From assembly GCF_000742475.1 (NCBI RefSeq), contig NZ_JQAJ01000002.1, forward strand, positions 27,792 through 91,791: DNA of 64,000 nucleotides, read 5' to 3'. The notes beneath the pieces are model-generated. The model was not told the origin of the DNA and did no database searches. It was given only the letters and a program-made list of their open reading frames with translations. The translations under genes were made by a program, and so were the position numbers. This document shows, one piece after another, positions 9,446 through 18,894 of the stretch (position 1 is its first letter; each line of letters starts with the position of its first letter). The DNA comes from Candidatus Hepatobacter penaei (GTDB lineage: Bacteria; Pseudomonadota; Alphaproteobacteria; Holosporales; Hepatobacteraceae).

Positions 9446-9780
9446 GGTCTTTCCCCCGCATGCGGCTCTTACACAGCATCATGCCTTGAAATCATTTCCT
9501 TGGCCAGAGGGCACACAGTCAAAATCTAAAAACTATATTTTTTTCAAAAAATATATACTAAGTATATTTTTTTAAACCAATGTGTTGATTTTTATATTTT
9601 TTAGATTAAAAATTGAGAAAAATTTTTAGGGCCTCAGGTTGTTTTTTACCTGATATATTTTGTCAACAATGGCGATTTTTTTATGTAATGAAAAACAGGG
9701 GGTTGTTTCCTTTTTATGGACTATGAAGACTAGATTAGGCTCTATTAGGGAACATTCTATTTAGACATTGTGGAGGTTTT
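9446..9780. promoter_or_regulatory. AT-rich intergenic region upstream of the regulator gene
   Basis: A 335-bp strongly AT-rich region between divergent holC and the Cro/CI-type regulator. It contains the 18-mer TTTTTTAGATTAAAAATT at 9597-9614, found identically at 19389-19406 upstream of another gene. A strong ribosome site GGAGG (9772-9776) precedes the regulator. No coding frame is seen. Confidence 0.5.
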
Positions 9781-10554
9781 ATGTCTTACAATTATAAGAA
9801 TGCGTTAAAGCGGACACACTTACCTCCTGGCAAAAAACTTTTGACCCATGAGCTAGATTTAAGTGCCTTGAAGAAACGTGGGGTCAGCAACTTAAAAATT
9901 TTGCGGCGCTCACGTGGGCTCACGCTCGAGGGTTTGTCAGCGATTACGGGCATTTCACCTTCCTATCTCTCGAGGCTTGAATGTGGCGCCAGACGCCTCA
10001 ATACAGATTTGATGGAAAAATTATCTTCTGTGTTGAATTGTACCCCATCGGATCTGCTAAAAAAAACATTTACCAATGTTAACGAACGTGAGGCTCATGA
10101 AAGTCTGACTTCCTTTCAAGCTCATGGGAGCTCTCTTAAGTCACGGGGCAAAGACCTGCCTGTTTACGCCATCTCCACCGGTATCAGCACGCTTGATAAC
10201 AACGGCGTCAAAGAATCAGCTGACTTGTCTTCACCTGTGGAATGGCACGTGTGCCCTCTCCCCTTGGTGGGCACGAACAACGCCTTTGGTCTTTTGCTTT
10301 CTGATGGAGGCTATACGCCCAAATATAACGCGGGCGATGTGATCTATGTCCACCCGTCAAAACCTTTCGTGCCTGGCTGTACCCTTTTTGTTGCCCTTGA
10401 GGACGGATCGGTTTTTCTAAGAACGTTTTGCGATTGGCATAAAGAGTCAATTATTGTCCGCCCCTTGCACAGCACAAATGTCTCAGAGAATCAAAAAATT
10501 CTTAAAGAGAACATTAAGTCGGTCTATAAAGTTGTGGGAAGCTGGAGCGCCTAG
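9781..10554 (+). CDS. Cro/CI-type HTH regulator with inactive S24-like domain
   Basis: Residues about 36-92 form an XRE helix-turn-helix (NLKILRRSRGLTLEGLSAIT then ISPSYLSRLECGARR). Residues about 165-255 have the LexA/CI C-terminal fold: LLSDGGYTPKYNAGDVIYVH aligns with the usual GDSMxP...GDxVxV block, and DGSVFLRTF with the Lys strand. The nucleophilic Ser is replaced by Gly and the Lys general base is also missing, so self-cleavage is not expected and the domain probably serves dimerisation or sensing. ATG 9781 has GGAGG five bases upstream. It lies 106 bp before recA, which suggests but does not prove a link to DNA-damage control. Confidence 0.85.
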   Translation: MSYNYKNALKRTHLPPGKKLLTHELDLSALKKRGVSNLKILRRSRGLTLEGLSAITGISPSYLSRLECGARRLNTDLMEKLSSVLNCTPSDLLKKTFTNVNEREAHESLTSFQAHGSSLKSRGKDLPVYAISTGISTLDNNGVKESADLSSPVEWHVCPLPLVGTNNAFGLLLSDGGYTPKYNAGDVIYVHPSKPFVPGCTLFVALEDGSVFLRTFCDWHKESIIVRPLHSTNVSENQKILKENIKSVYKVVGSWSA

Positions 10555-10660
10555 CGCGTCTTTGCGGCGGGTGCTTGCTTTTTGGGCGCTTTTTGATTAC
10601 ACGTAAGACACGAGCCCTGAAGGGGTTCTTGTCTATGCCAAGTCATGAAGGAGGGCCTCG

Positions 10661-11749
10661 ATGTCATCAAGCCACACACCAGACAAAGAAAAAGCGCTCC
10701 AAGCCGCACTGAGCCAAATTCAAAAAGCCTTTGGCAAAGAATCCATTATGCGCTATGGCGACGGTGCGTTGTCCACGGATGTGCAGGCTGTTTCTACAGG
10801 ATCCTTAGGTCTTGATGTGGCGCTGGGAATTGGTGGCCTTCCCCAAGGGCGCATTGTGGAAATTTTTGGCCCTGAAAGCTCGGGGAAAACCACCCTCACC
10901 CTTCATGTGGTGTCTGAGGTACAAAAACGCGGGGGCGTGGCGGCATTTGTAGACGCTGAACATGCCTTAGATCCTGTGTATGCCAAACGGGTGGGCGTCA
11001 ACCTCGATGATTTGCTCATTTCACAGCCAGACACAGGAGAACAGGCCCTGGAAATTGCCGACACCCTTGTGCGGTCAGGCACCATCAATGTGTTAGTGAT
11101 TGACAGTGTGGCGGCCCTGGTGCCCAAGGCCGAAATTGAAGGTGACATGGGTGACTCACACATGGGGCTGCAAGCACGTCTTATGAGCCAGGCCTTGCGC
11201 AAACTCACAGGGTCTATTGCGCGGTCAGGCTGCTTGGTGATTTTCATTAACCAGATTCGTCAAAAAATTGGCGTGATGTTTGGCAACCCGGAAACCACCA
11301 CGGGCGGTAATGCCCTTAAGTTTTATGCCTCTGTGCGCTTGGATATTCGCCGCGTGGGCTCAATTAAGGATAAAGATCAAGTCGTTGGTAACCAGACGCG
11401 CATTAAGGTTGTGAAAAACAAAATGGCCCCGCCGTTCAAGGTGGTGGATTTTGACATCATGTATGGCGAAGGCATCTCAAAAACAGGCGAGATTTTGGAC
11501 ATGGGCGTGGCAACGGGGTTGATTGACAAGTCAGGGGCCTGGTATGCCATGGGCACACAAAAGCTGGGCCAGGGACGAGAGGCCGCACGGGCTTTTCTTA
11601 AAGAAAACCCCGCCCTCATGGATAAGCTGGAAGCCCAGATCCGGCAAAACCTCAGCCCTCAGCCCCAAGAAACCACTGCGCAAGAAAAACCCTCTGCCGA
11701 CAAGGGTGCTGAGCCTCCTGCGCCAGGCCTCAAGGCCCCTGCGGCCTAG
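10661..11749 (+). CDS. recA: Recombinase RecA
   Basis: DNA strand-exchange ATPase and SOS co-protease. Walker [10 protein letters not shown] starts at residue 70; the MAW block [14 protein letters not shown], loop 1 [18 protein letters not shown] and loop 2 [22 protein letters not shown] are all present. Length 362 is normal; the tail is Pro/Ala/Glu-rich and variable, as in other species. ATG 10661 has AAGGAGG at 10648-10654. The leader contains an imperfect hairpin at 10607-10633 (GACACGAGCCC with GGGGTTCTTGTC). I saw no alphaproteobacterial GTTC-N7-GTTC LexA box by eye. Confidence 0.98.
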   Translation: MSSSHTPDKEKALQAALSQIQKAFGKESIMRYGDGALSTDVQAVSTGSLGLDVALGIGGLPQGRIVEIFGPESSGKTTLTLHVVSEVQKRGGVAAFVDAEHALDPVYAKRVGVNLDDLLISQPDTGEQALEIADTLVRSGTINVLVIDSVAALVPKAEIEGDMGDSHMGLQARLMSQALRKLTGSIARSGCLVIFINQIRQKIGVMFGNPETTTGGNALKFYASVRLDIRRVGSIKDKDQVVGNQTRIKVVKNKMAPPFKVVDFDIMYGEGISKTGEILDMGVATGLIDKSGAWYAMGTQKLGQGREAARAFLKENPALMDKLEAQIRQNLSPQPQETTAQEKPSADKGAEPPAPGLKAPAA

Positions 11750-11751
11750 AT

Positions 11752-11782
11752 CAAGAAAAGAGCGCATCTTTGCGCTTTCTTG
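11752..11782 (+). terminator. Imperfect hairpin after recA, possible terminator
   Basis: CAAGAAA-AGA-GCGC pairs imperfectly with GCGC-TTTCTTG immediately after the recA stop. No T run follows, so this may be only an RNA 3-prime stabilising structure. Confidence 0.3.
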
Positions 11783-11956
11783 GGCCTACGACTTTCCCTG
11801 TGGGTATGACCGTGGCACTTGCCTATCCAACAAGCCGTCTCCACGCATTTTTGGCTACCTCCTACAAATCAAAAAAGATAAAAAACTTTTGATAGTATTT
11901 TTTTTTGCCAAAAATTTGTATCATGATGCACGTATTCAAGAACGGAGTTGTGTTCT

Positions 11957-12754
11957 ATGCGTTTTTTATCTCTCTTTTCTGCCCTTTTACTTACACACAG
12001 CGCTTTGCACGCGGGCCTTCGGGTAACCACACAAGGTGGGGGTGAGGCCGACATCACACTTCACAACGCAAGTGGTGATGGCCCCTGTATTGTCTATGCT
12101 ACACGCCCCAATACAGAGACAGGAGAACGTGAAAAACTGATTTTTAATGTGAACAGCATTGTCCTCAACAATGGCGTACTGGAAATCAAGATTCAGGGGG
12201 AAGATCAACCTTATACCATCTGTGCACCAGGGTACTTAAGCTTCATTTTTTATCATGCAGACGGCGTTGATTACCTCAATAGCGGTAAGTTTGCTACCTA
12301 CAATGACCCAAGAGCGAATGATACATACATGGCACATATCCCACTTGCGGCTAAACCCTGTGGTAGAGGTAAATCTACGTTTTGGACCCTCAATGGCGCC
12401 ACTTTTTATGAAAGAAAGCAAGATGTACCTGAGGCCAATTCTTGGGTAGCCCAATACTTTTTCCCCCAAACATGGGTTCCCCCTGTGATTAATGAACACA
12501 ACATAAGCCACAAGCTTCATCTTGGCACCAACAATACATGGCATCGATTTGTGAAGGTTGGCCATCCGCGTGAACTTAATTTTTCTGCTGGCCACGGTGA
12601 TTTGCGGAATGCAATCTCCTTCTGGGGAAGGAATCTCAACCGCGCAAGAAAAAATCAACCAACATTAGGTCCCGTACAAGCGTATATTAAGAGCACATGG
12701 GTTAACCACCATGCTGACTTGCGGCCGCTCTTTGAGGGAGAAGACGCTCCTTAA
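11957..12754 (+). CDS. Secreted protein, first paralogue, tail truncated
   Basis: Start ATG 11957 is preceded by ACGGAG at 9 bp. The 265-residue product begins with signal peptide MRFLSLFSALLLTHSALHAG. The mature part is beta-rich with GEADITLHN, IVYATRPN, NNGVLEIKIQGED and SWVAQYFFPQTWVPPVI. I recognise no family. A paralogue with the same blocks lies 654 bp downstream at 13408. This frame ends at TAA 12752-12754, but readable protein-like sequence continues beyond it in two frames (see the next entry), so the ancestral protein was probably longer. No membrane segment besides the signal. Likely exported and lineage-specific. Confidence 0.7.
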   Translation: MRFLSLFSALLLTHSALHAGLRVTTQGGGEADITLHNASGDGPCIVYATRPNTETGEREKLIFNVNSIVLNNGVLEIKIQGEDQPYTICAPGYLSFIFYHADGVDYLNSGKFATYNDPRANDTYMAHIPLAAKPCGRGKSTFWTLNGATFYERKQDVPEANSWVAQYFFPQTWVPPVINEHNISHKLHLGTNNTWHRFVKVGHPRELNFSAGHGDLRNAISFWGRNLNRARKNQPTLGPVQAYIKSTWVNHHADLRPLFEGEDAP

Positions 12755-13157
12755 CCCGTGCCTCAACCACCCGTGGCCCCTCAGCAACAAGAGGATAGCC
12801 GAGCTAGAAGAGCAGCTTGCACAGCAAAGAGCAGAAACGGAAGCCCAAATGGCATAAGCGAGACAACAGCAAGCAGAAGCTATGCAGGCTCAGATGACAC
12901 AGATGATGGCCTCTTTTCAAGCCCTGCATCCTGGAGCCGCTGCCCAACCACAATCTTCAGCAACCGCCCCTGCGTCAACGCTTGCCACATTAGCGAATGA
13001 GCAGAATGGTCAACCCCAAGGAGCAGGAGGTTTTGCAGAGGCATCCCTCAGATCGCCTGTTTTATCAAGACAAGACTCTCATTCAAGTATTGAGAGCCTT
13101 GATAGTGAGGATGACTTCGATATTATTCAACCAGAAGAAATCCCTTCGGCAGTCTGA
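12755..13157 (+). pseudogene. Decayed C-terminal coiled-coil tail of the preceding gene
   Basis: Right after TAA 12752 the same frame continues as PVPQPPVAPQQQED. Near 12800 the sense moves to another frame as RIAELEEQLAQQRAETEAQM, interrupted by TAA 12855-12857, then QQQAEAMQAQMTQMMASFQA, a Gln/Ser/Pro-rich stretch and an acidic end (SEDDFDIIQPEEIPSAV). Together this reads as a Gln-rich coiled coil plus acidic tail cut by two stops and one frameshift. A stand-alone product from ATG 12882 (91 aa) is possible but I see no ribosome site for it. Confidence 0.6.
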
Positions 13158-13215
13158 GTAACACGCAAGGCATCAGACCCTTTGCGTAAGCTTTCTGTTT
13201 ACGCATGTTTTTATG

Positions 13216-13246
13216 GCTCGCCATCTTACAGGTGGCGGGCTTTTTT
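13216..13246 (+). terminator. Rho-independent terminator
   Basis: GCTCGCCATC pairs with GGTGGCGGGC over ten positions (two G-U) with loop TTACA, followed by six T residues. It closes the first secreted-paralogue locus and shows that the decayed tail was part of that transcription unit. Confidence 0.85.
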
Positions 13247-13407
13247 ATGCTTTTGGCCCCTAAAAGAAACGGGCATGCACAGCACACCCACGCCAGGGAT
13301 TCACTCATAAAAAAAGACATGCCGTCAACGCCTTACAACACAGCTCTACCTTATTAGAAAAAATTTAATGCAAAATTTAGACATATTCTCAGGATGAACT
13401 TTGATCT

Positions 13408-14299
13408 ATGCGTTTTTTCTCTCTTCTTTCTGCCCTGTTGCTGACGCACAGCGCTTTGCACGCTGGCTTTCAGGTGACCACACAAGATGGCAGTGACGCC
13501 GACATTATGCTTCACAACGGGGATGGGTCGCCCCCTCGTATTGTGTATGCCACACGCCTCAACAAGGGGACAGGCACACTTGAAAAACTGCTTTTTGATG
13601 GTGAACAGCCTTTCTCTCGAAAATGGTGTGCTGACGGGCAAGATCAAGGGTGAAGACAAAATATACACCCTCTCTGCGCTCGGGCCCCTTGAAGCCCTTT
13701 GTTACGATCCCCAAGGGGTGACTTATGTGCCCACAGCCACGTTTTCATCTCCACATAACGCAACGGCTCACGGTCCCTGCATAGCCCATATCCCCCTTGC
13801 CACGAAACCCTATGGTGACAGTGAATCCCTATTCTGGACACTTGATGGTGCGGCTTTTCGTGAAACAGGCCCTGGTGGTTCGTGGGTGGCGCAATATTTT
13901 TTTCCTCACACATGGATTCCCCCTGTCATAGGCACAGATTCCACACGCCACCAATGTGATGCTCGCAGCTATCATCTACAGCAACGACTTGTGAATGTGA
14001 TTCACCCCCCTGCGTTTGTTTTTTCTGCAGAGCCCAGTGACCCCTTGGACACGCTTGTTTTACGGAGTAAAAAAGTCAACCGCGTGAGCACCAACTCATC
14101 ACAGACAGGACCTGAGTATGCGAATATCAAAAAGATATCATTGCCCTTGGGTGAACAGACCGCCTCTCTCTCAAGGTCAGACGAATCTTTCGATTGTTGA
14201 CTTAATAACGAGCTCGATAGGCTGGGAGCATCCGACGTGCCGCCTTCTTGGACGCCTAAAAACACGTCCGCCCCAAAAGAGCCTTTTGCAGTGCCGTAA
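13408..14299 (+). pseudogene. Secreted protein, second paralogue, frameshifted
   Basis: ATG 13408 starts MRFFSLLSALLLTHSALHAG, nearly the same signal peptide as the gene at 11957, followed by matching blocks DADIMLHN and IVYATRLN. At 13600-13601 an extra G moves the reading frame: the first frame runs to EKLLFDGEQ and stops at 13653, while the homologous sequence continues in the next frame as VNSLSLENGVLTGKIKGED and SWVAQYFFPHTWIPPVI. That frame meets TGA 14198-14200 and then continues without shift as LNNELDRLGASDVPPSWTPK until TAA 14297-14299. The locus therefore has one frameshift and one internal stop relative to a plausible ancestor. A terminator follows directly. Confidence 0.8.
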
Positions 14300-14309
14300 C
14301 AAGACGTGC

Positions 14310-14347
14310 CCTCTCTAAAAGACTTGTCTTTTGCGAGGCTTTTTTTT
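14310..14347 (+). terminator. Rho-independent terminator
   Basis: CCTC-tct-AAAAGAC pairs with GTCTTTT-gc-GAGG around a TT loop and is followed by a run of eight T. It ends the second secreted-paralogue locus ten bases before the RNase P RNA starts. Confidence 0.75.
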
Positions 14348-14357
14348 ACCCTAAAGC

Positions 14358-14743
<386 letters not shown>

Positions 14744-14921
14744 AACCTACTTCTTAGCTAATCCAATCCCTTAAAAATACAACGGGCATACACCCCCAAT
14801 AATCCTCAGCCCTACGCTTAAAAAAACCTTTTTTTTCAATAATAAAATGCGTATCAGAAGAAAAAGAAGGCTGAATCTTATAAGGTGCTCACCATGAAAA
14901 ACTGTGGTACATGTGCTTGAT

Positions 14922-15275
14922 ATGCGAGGCTTTTGGTGTTTAGTGGTTTTGATGGTATGCCAATCGTGGCTTGTGTCGCTTGACTGTTTTTATCGTGAAA
15001 GTCTGGAGCCTTCCTTTTATCCCTTCACATCCCCTCACAACCGTGTTGTATGGCAAAAGAAAGACCAGGATTTTTACTTTGCAGGCCCACTTCGACAGAC
15101 TTCTGAACCAGAAGACCACAGTTTTTCAGCCTCACGCATCAACTATTTTCATCACAAGCCCGAGGGAGAATTCCTCTTTTTCCTTGATCCAGGAGAGCAT
15201 TGCCTAAGGCCTATCCCAACATGCGCACCACCCATCAAAGCAGCCACATATTGCTCCCCATCCAACATATGTTGA
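14922..15275 (+). CDS. Possible small secreted protein
   Basis: From ATG 14922 (GTG 14904 also in frame) the product starts with a hydrophobic signal-like segment MRGFWCLVVLMVCQSWLVSL followed by about 95 polar, aromatic-rich residues with five Cys late in the chain, ending SPSNIC. No family recognised and no good ribosome site visible. It could be real or a decayed remnant like its neighbours. Confidence 0.4.
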   Translation: MRGFWCLVVLMVCQSWLVSLDCFYRESLEPSFYPFTSPHNRVVWQKKDQDFYFAGPLRQTSEPEDHSFSASRINYFHHKPEGEFLFFLDPGEHCLRPIPTCAPPIKAATYCSPSNIC

Positions 15276-15357
15276 AAACGCTCGACGGCTCAGAAAACAC
15301 CCCAAAATCAAAGGTCAGTCTTTGCCCAGGGCGCGCGATTCAAAAATTTTCTGAAGC

Positions 15358-16305
15358 CTAAGGCTTTTGCATCCATGCACTGATGGCGGGGGTCAGCACC
15401 CCTTTCCCTGCATCTCTGTCAAAAAAGAGGCGACCTTCGTGCTTCACAATCTCGTTAAGCCGCAAGACAGGACCGCGGATAAGCGCGATGTCTTGATGCA
15501 CGTCGATCACCGATGCTGCAGCCTCCCCTGCTCCGCACACCACAGACTGTCCACGCTGAGGCTGCCCCTTTTCACATAGGGCCGGAAAGACCGATTTGTG
15601 AATCTGCCCACGGTGAAGGGTGCGCGCAATCAGCTCTTGCCCCAGATAACACCCTTTTTGCTCGGCAATGCCGTAGAGGTGATGGAGCCCATACTCAAGA
15701 GGGATGGCCTTACCAGGTTCCATGCTGGATGTGTCAGCCACCCCCAAGGATAGCTGGTGCCTTTGATACGTTGCTTGTGATACGAGAGGTCCATTCTTTG
15801 AGGCATGCTCCCCTGCTGCGCTTTGCCACCCCTTGGGGGCCACCATCCTCACCCCTAAGGCAGGCAGACGGGGATCCCCAAAACACAAACCATCTTGAGG
15901 GGGCGTAACCGCTGCGGGAAAAGAAGAAAGTTCAGAACCTCCGACACAAGACCCAAAGGGGTGGGGTGAAAACAAGGCAACCACGTCATACGATGAAGAC
16001 ACATCCTCAAAGGTCACGCGGCTGCGCAGACAATAACGCTTTAATGTATGCAAAAGCTCGTCTAATCGCGTGCATGCCACATCAAGCAATAAACCCTCAT
16101 GGTGATTGATAAGGAAAAAATCAAACAAAAAGCGCCCCTGTGGCGATAGCAGAAGGCTGTAAACAGCTTTCTGCGTGCGCAAAAGAGACATATCTTGTGT
16201 GATCAGCGCTTGTAAAAACGTGTGCGTATCAGGCCCGTGAATAGAGATCAGGTGCCTGTCAAGCACCGCCATCATGGGGGGTGCGCTATGCGTTTGTGGG
16301 GTCAT
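15358..16305 (-). CDS. ygfZ: Folate-binding protein YgfZ, Fe-S cluster factor
   Basis: YgfZ/IBA57 family protein related to the GcvT fold, which binds tetrahydrofolate and supports assembly or repair of Fe-S enzymes. The signature block EQKGCYLGQELIART contains the conserved Cys of the KGCYxGQE motif. The N-terminus MAVLDRHLISIHGPDTHTFL and QALITQDM match the family start, and LYSLLLSPQGRFLFDFF-type strands follow. Length 315 is normal. It overlaps the upstream transporter gene by ATGA (16302-16305), so the two are co-translated. Confidence 0.93.
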   Translation of the reverse strand: MTPQTHSAPPMMAVLDRHLISIHGPDTHTFLQALITQDMSLLRTQKAVYSLLLSPQGRFLFDFFLINHHEGLLLDVACTRLDELLHTLKRYCLRSRVTFEDVSSSYDVVALFSPHPFGSCVGGSELSSFPAAVTPPQDGLCFGDPRLPALGVRMVAPKGWQSAAGEHASKNGPLVSQATYQRHQLSLGVADTSSMEPGKAIPLEYGLHHLYGIAEQKGCYLGQELIARTLHRGQIHKSVFPALCEKGQPQRGQSVVCGAGEAAASVIDVHQDIALIRGPVLRLNEIVKHEGRLFFDRDAGKGVLTPAISAWMQKP

Positions 16306-17048
16306 ATGCGCCTCTTTTCCTCAGCCCACGCACAATAAGGATACACAGCATAGGCTGCATACAACATACACGGCGACCCGAATGAAAGGGCCAAACGCAA
16401 GCCATAGCCTGTGAGGATGTAAGTGTGCCAAAACAAAGGCAGCGCCAAAGGCTGCGTCGTGAATACCCGCCACGCAAGCCATGAAAACACCAGGTGATCA
16501 AGAAAGCTGGCCACCGCTGTGGAGAATAGCCCTCGAAACCACAAAAACCGGCCACGCGTCCATGAGCGCAGGGCTGAAAACACATAAACATCAAGGCTTT
16601 GGCTTAAAAGATAGGCCAAAAGGCTGGCAGCAAAAATGCCCGGCGCTGGGGTAAACAGCACTTCAAATGCCCTTTGCACAGGCATGTTATAAGGCACGGT
16701 GGACATCCACATGGTGGTCAGCATCCATGCTGTCATCAACACGCTTGAGGTCATCGACACATACAAAGCGCGATAGGCCCTATGGGCGCCAAAAAATTCT
16801 ACGATCATATCAAAACACCAAAAAAGCGAGCAAAAAACCAAGGTGCCCTGCACCATCTCAAGAGGCCCGCTGCCAAAGGTAGCCACTTTGAGCACCTGAA
16901 TATTGGCCGCCACCGTGCCCACAACCACATATCCCAAAAGACCTGCATGCCCAAAGAAAAAAAAACTTGCCAAAAGGCCTGCAACGCAGACGATACCTTG
17001 CACAGCGAAGAAAAATTCTGACACAAAAAAGAGAGAGGTCACATGCAT
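16302..17048 (-). CDS. yhhQ: Queuosine precursor transporter, YhhQ/VUT family
   Basis: Six-helix inner-membrane protein of 248 residues. NIQVLKVATF, then CSLFWCFDMIVEFFGAHRAY, matches the family's core, where an acidic residue and the FGxxxAYRA segment are conserved, and later SFLDHLVFSWLAW is typical. YhhQ imports queuosine precursors for tRNA modification, which fits an organism living on host metabolites. ATG 17048. It is the first gene of a two-gene unit with ygfZ and divergent from the HU gene. Confidence 0.85.
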   Translation of the reverse strand: MHVTSLFFVSEFFFAVQGIVCVAGLLASFFFFGHAGLLGYVVVGTVAANIQVLKVATFGSGPLEMVQGTLVFCSLFWCFDMIVEFFGAHRAYRALYVSMTSSVLMTAWMLTTMWMSTVPYNMPVQRAFEVLFTPAPGIFAASLLAYLLSQSLDVYVFSALRSWTRGRFLWFRGLFSTAVASFLDHLVFSWLAWRVFTTQPLALPLFWHTYILTGYGLRLALSFGSPCMLYAAYAVYPYCAWAEEKRRI

Positions 17049-17106
17049 AAAGAGTCGGAAAAAGCGCGCCGGGAAAAAGCTTTTTGAAAAAATCTATATC
17101 TGGATG

Positions 17107-17135
17107 TTGACGTCACGCGGAAAAAAAAGCAATAT
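17107..17135 (+). promoter_or_regulatory. Probable sigma-70 promoter of the HU gene
   Basis: TTGACG (17107-17112), a 17-bp A-rich spacer, then CAATAT (17130-17135). The -10 box is 55 bp upstream of ATG 17191. Prediction by eye only. Confidence 0.5.
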
Positions 17136-17190
17136 CCGATGTATTGTCAGCTGTAGTATCAAAACTAGGGATTAATTGAGGGGTTTATCC

Positions 17191-17466
17191 ATGAAGAAAA
17201 GTGAGTTTGTGCACGCTGTGTCTGAGCAGTCTGGTTTGACAAAAGTCGACGCAGGAAAAGCTGTGGATGCATTTGCTTCTGTGATTGAGCGTGAGCTCAA
17301 GCGCGGCGGTGATGTCCGCTTGGTCAATTTTGGCACCTTCTGCGTTGTCAAGAAAAAAGAGACTGAAGGACGCAATCCAAGAACAGGCAGTGTGATTAAG
17401 ATTCCCGCCCGTGTGTTGCCGAAGTTCCGGCCGGGCAAAGGTCTTAAGGACGCTATCGCTAAGTAA
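17191..17466 (+). CDS. hup: Histone-like DNA-binding protein HU
   Basis: 91-residue nucleoid protein. MKKSEFVHAVSEQSGLTK starts the helical dimer core; DVRLVNFGTFCVV and EGRNPRTGSVIKIPAR form the beta-arm that wraps DNA, ending with VLPKFRPGKGLKDAI. GRNPRTG and the Pro at the arm tip are conserved. ATG 17191 is preferred to an upstream ATG in frame because the family begins MxKxE and because a GAGGGG stretch lies 6-12 bp upstream. Confidence 0.96.
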   Translation: MKKSEFVHAVSEQSGLTKVDAGKAVDAFASVIERELKRGGDVRLVNFGTFCVVKKKETEGRNPRTGSVIKIPARVLPKFRPGKGLKDAIAK

Positions 17467-17508
17467 AAAGTCACCACGCATGCCTTGCCACTGTAGGAGT
17501 TTTTTTCT

Positions 17509-18831
17509 GTGGTAGGTATGTTTTTGGTTCTGACGCCCTTTCTGGGTGTGCTGTGTTCTTTAGCATTGTTTCCGCTTTATGCGCCTCGCTTTTGGGAGCG
17601 TCGCATGGGATGGGTTTCTTTTCTTTGGACCTGTCCTTCTTTTGCATATCTGTGGTATATGCATTCCTTTAGCCGCGCATGGGGTGTGGTGGGAACGGTC
17701 GCCTTTTTAGATTTTTTGCCTTTTATCGGCTTGCTGTCTACGCTTTATGTGTTAGCAGGGGGGCTTAAGTTACACATTAACCTGGCAGCAACCCCGGCAC
17801 GCAACACGGGGATTCTGGCCTTTTTTGCCTTATTGTCTGGTTTTTTTGGCACCACGGGATCGGCCATGCTTGGTATCCACCCCCTATTGTTGGTGAATAA
17901 GCGACGCCTTCACAAAACCCATACGGTGATTTTTTTCATTCTGCTTGTGTGCAATATCAGTGGTGGGTTTTCGTCGGTGGGTGATCCACCTCTTTTTTTG
18001 GGTTTTTTGAAAGGCGTGTCCTTTCTGTGGCCTACACAAAACCTTTGGTGGCCCGTGTGTTGTATGACGCTGGTGCTCTTGTTGATCTATTTTCTGCTAG
18101 ATCTCTATTTCTTTAAACGTGAACCCGAAAAGGTGCAGGCGCCTGTGGCGCGCCGCCGTTTTCATGTTGAGGGCACGGCACAGATCGGGCTTGTATGCCT
18201 TGTACTTGCCACCCTCATCCTCACACCGTTTTTGTGCACCACCTTGCGTTTTGTCCATCAAGAGTGGGTTCAAGAAGGCGTCAAACTCGTCATTTTTAGT
18301 TTGGTGATCACCTTGAGTTTTTACATCACCCCCATGGACTGGCGGCGGCGTCACCGATGGACGCTTCACCCCCTCAAGGAAGTCTCCATTATCTTTCTGG
18401 CCATTTTTATCACGGCCCATCCCATTATCACCCTGCTTGGGCAAGGTGCGAACGGTCCGTTTGCCTCCCTGCTGGCCCCCCTCAACACAGCTGATGGACA
18501 ACCAGCGGTGATGGCTTATTTTTGGCTGACGGGGATTTTCTCTGCATTTCTGGATAATGCGCCCACCTACCTCATTTTCTTCGGCGCGGCGGGAAGCGAC
18601 CCTGCTTACCTCATGAACGAGGGGCGCACCCTCTTATCAGCCATCTCTCTTGGCGCTGTCTTTATGGGCGCCATGACCTATATCGGCAACGCGCCCAACT
18701 TGATGGTGAAACACATTGCAGAAGAAGAATATAAGGTGCCCATGCCCAGTTTTGGCCGTTATACGCTTTATGCCTTATGCCTGTTGCTGCCTTTATTTTG
18801 GCTTATGATTCCTTACCTTCTTCCATCGTAG
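17509..18831 (+). CDS. Sodium:proton antiporter, NhaD/ArsB-like
   Basis: 440-residue inner-membrane protein with about eleven hydrophobic helices. The core CNISGGFSSVGDPPLFLGFL matches the ion-transporter superfamily motif of NhaD-like proteins (N-x-G-G-x-x-T/S-x-x-G-DPP), and a second repeat has FSAFLDNAPTYLIFFG and TYIGNAPNLMVKHIAEE, the reentrant Asn-Ala-Pro pair. GTG 17509 has TAGGAG 9 bp upstream. It follows HU by 42 bp in the same direction. It likely handles Na+/H+ exchange; a dicarboxylate or other anion substrate cannot be excluded. Confidence 0.8.
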   Translation: MVGMFLVLTPFLGVLCSLALFPLYAPRFWERRMGWVSFLWTCPSFAYLWYMHSFSRAWGVVGTVAFLDFLPFIGLLSTLYVLAGGLKLHINLAATPARNTGILAFFALLSGFFGTTGSAMLGIHPLLLVNKRRLHKTHTVIFFILLVCNISGGFSSVGDPPLFLGFLKGVSFLWPTQNLWWPVCCMTLVLLLIYFLLDLYFFKREPEKVQAPVARRRFHVEGTAQIGLVCLVLATLILTPFLCTTLRFVHQEWVQEGVKLVIFSLVITLSFYITPMDWRRRHRWTLHPLKEVSIIFLAIFITAHPIITLLGQGANGPFASLLAPLNTADGQPAVMAYFWLTGIFSAFLDNAPTYLIFFGAAGSDPAYLMNEGRTLLSAISLGAVFMGAMTYIGNAPNLMVKHIAEEEYKVPMPSFGRYTLYALCLLLPLFWLMIPYLLPS

Positions 18832-18894
18832 CCGCGATCCATCAAAAATGGTCCCCATTTTGCTGTACCTTGAATATGGTTTTGGGTGTTTCGT

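Noticed and set aside
10555-10660. LexA box upstream of recA
   Set aside because: GTTC occurs at 10624-10627 but without a second GTTC seven bases away, so the alphaproteobacterial consensus is not met.
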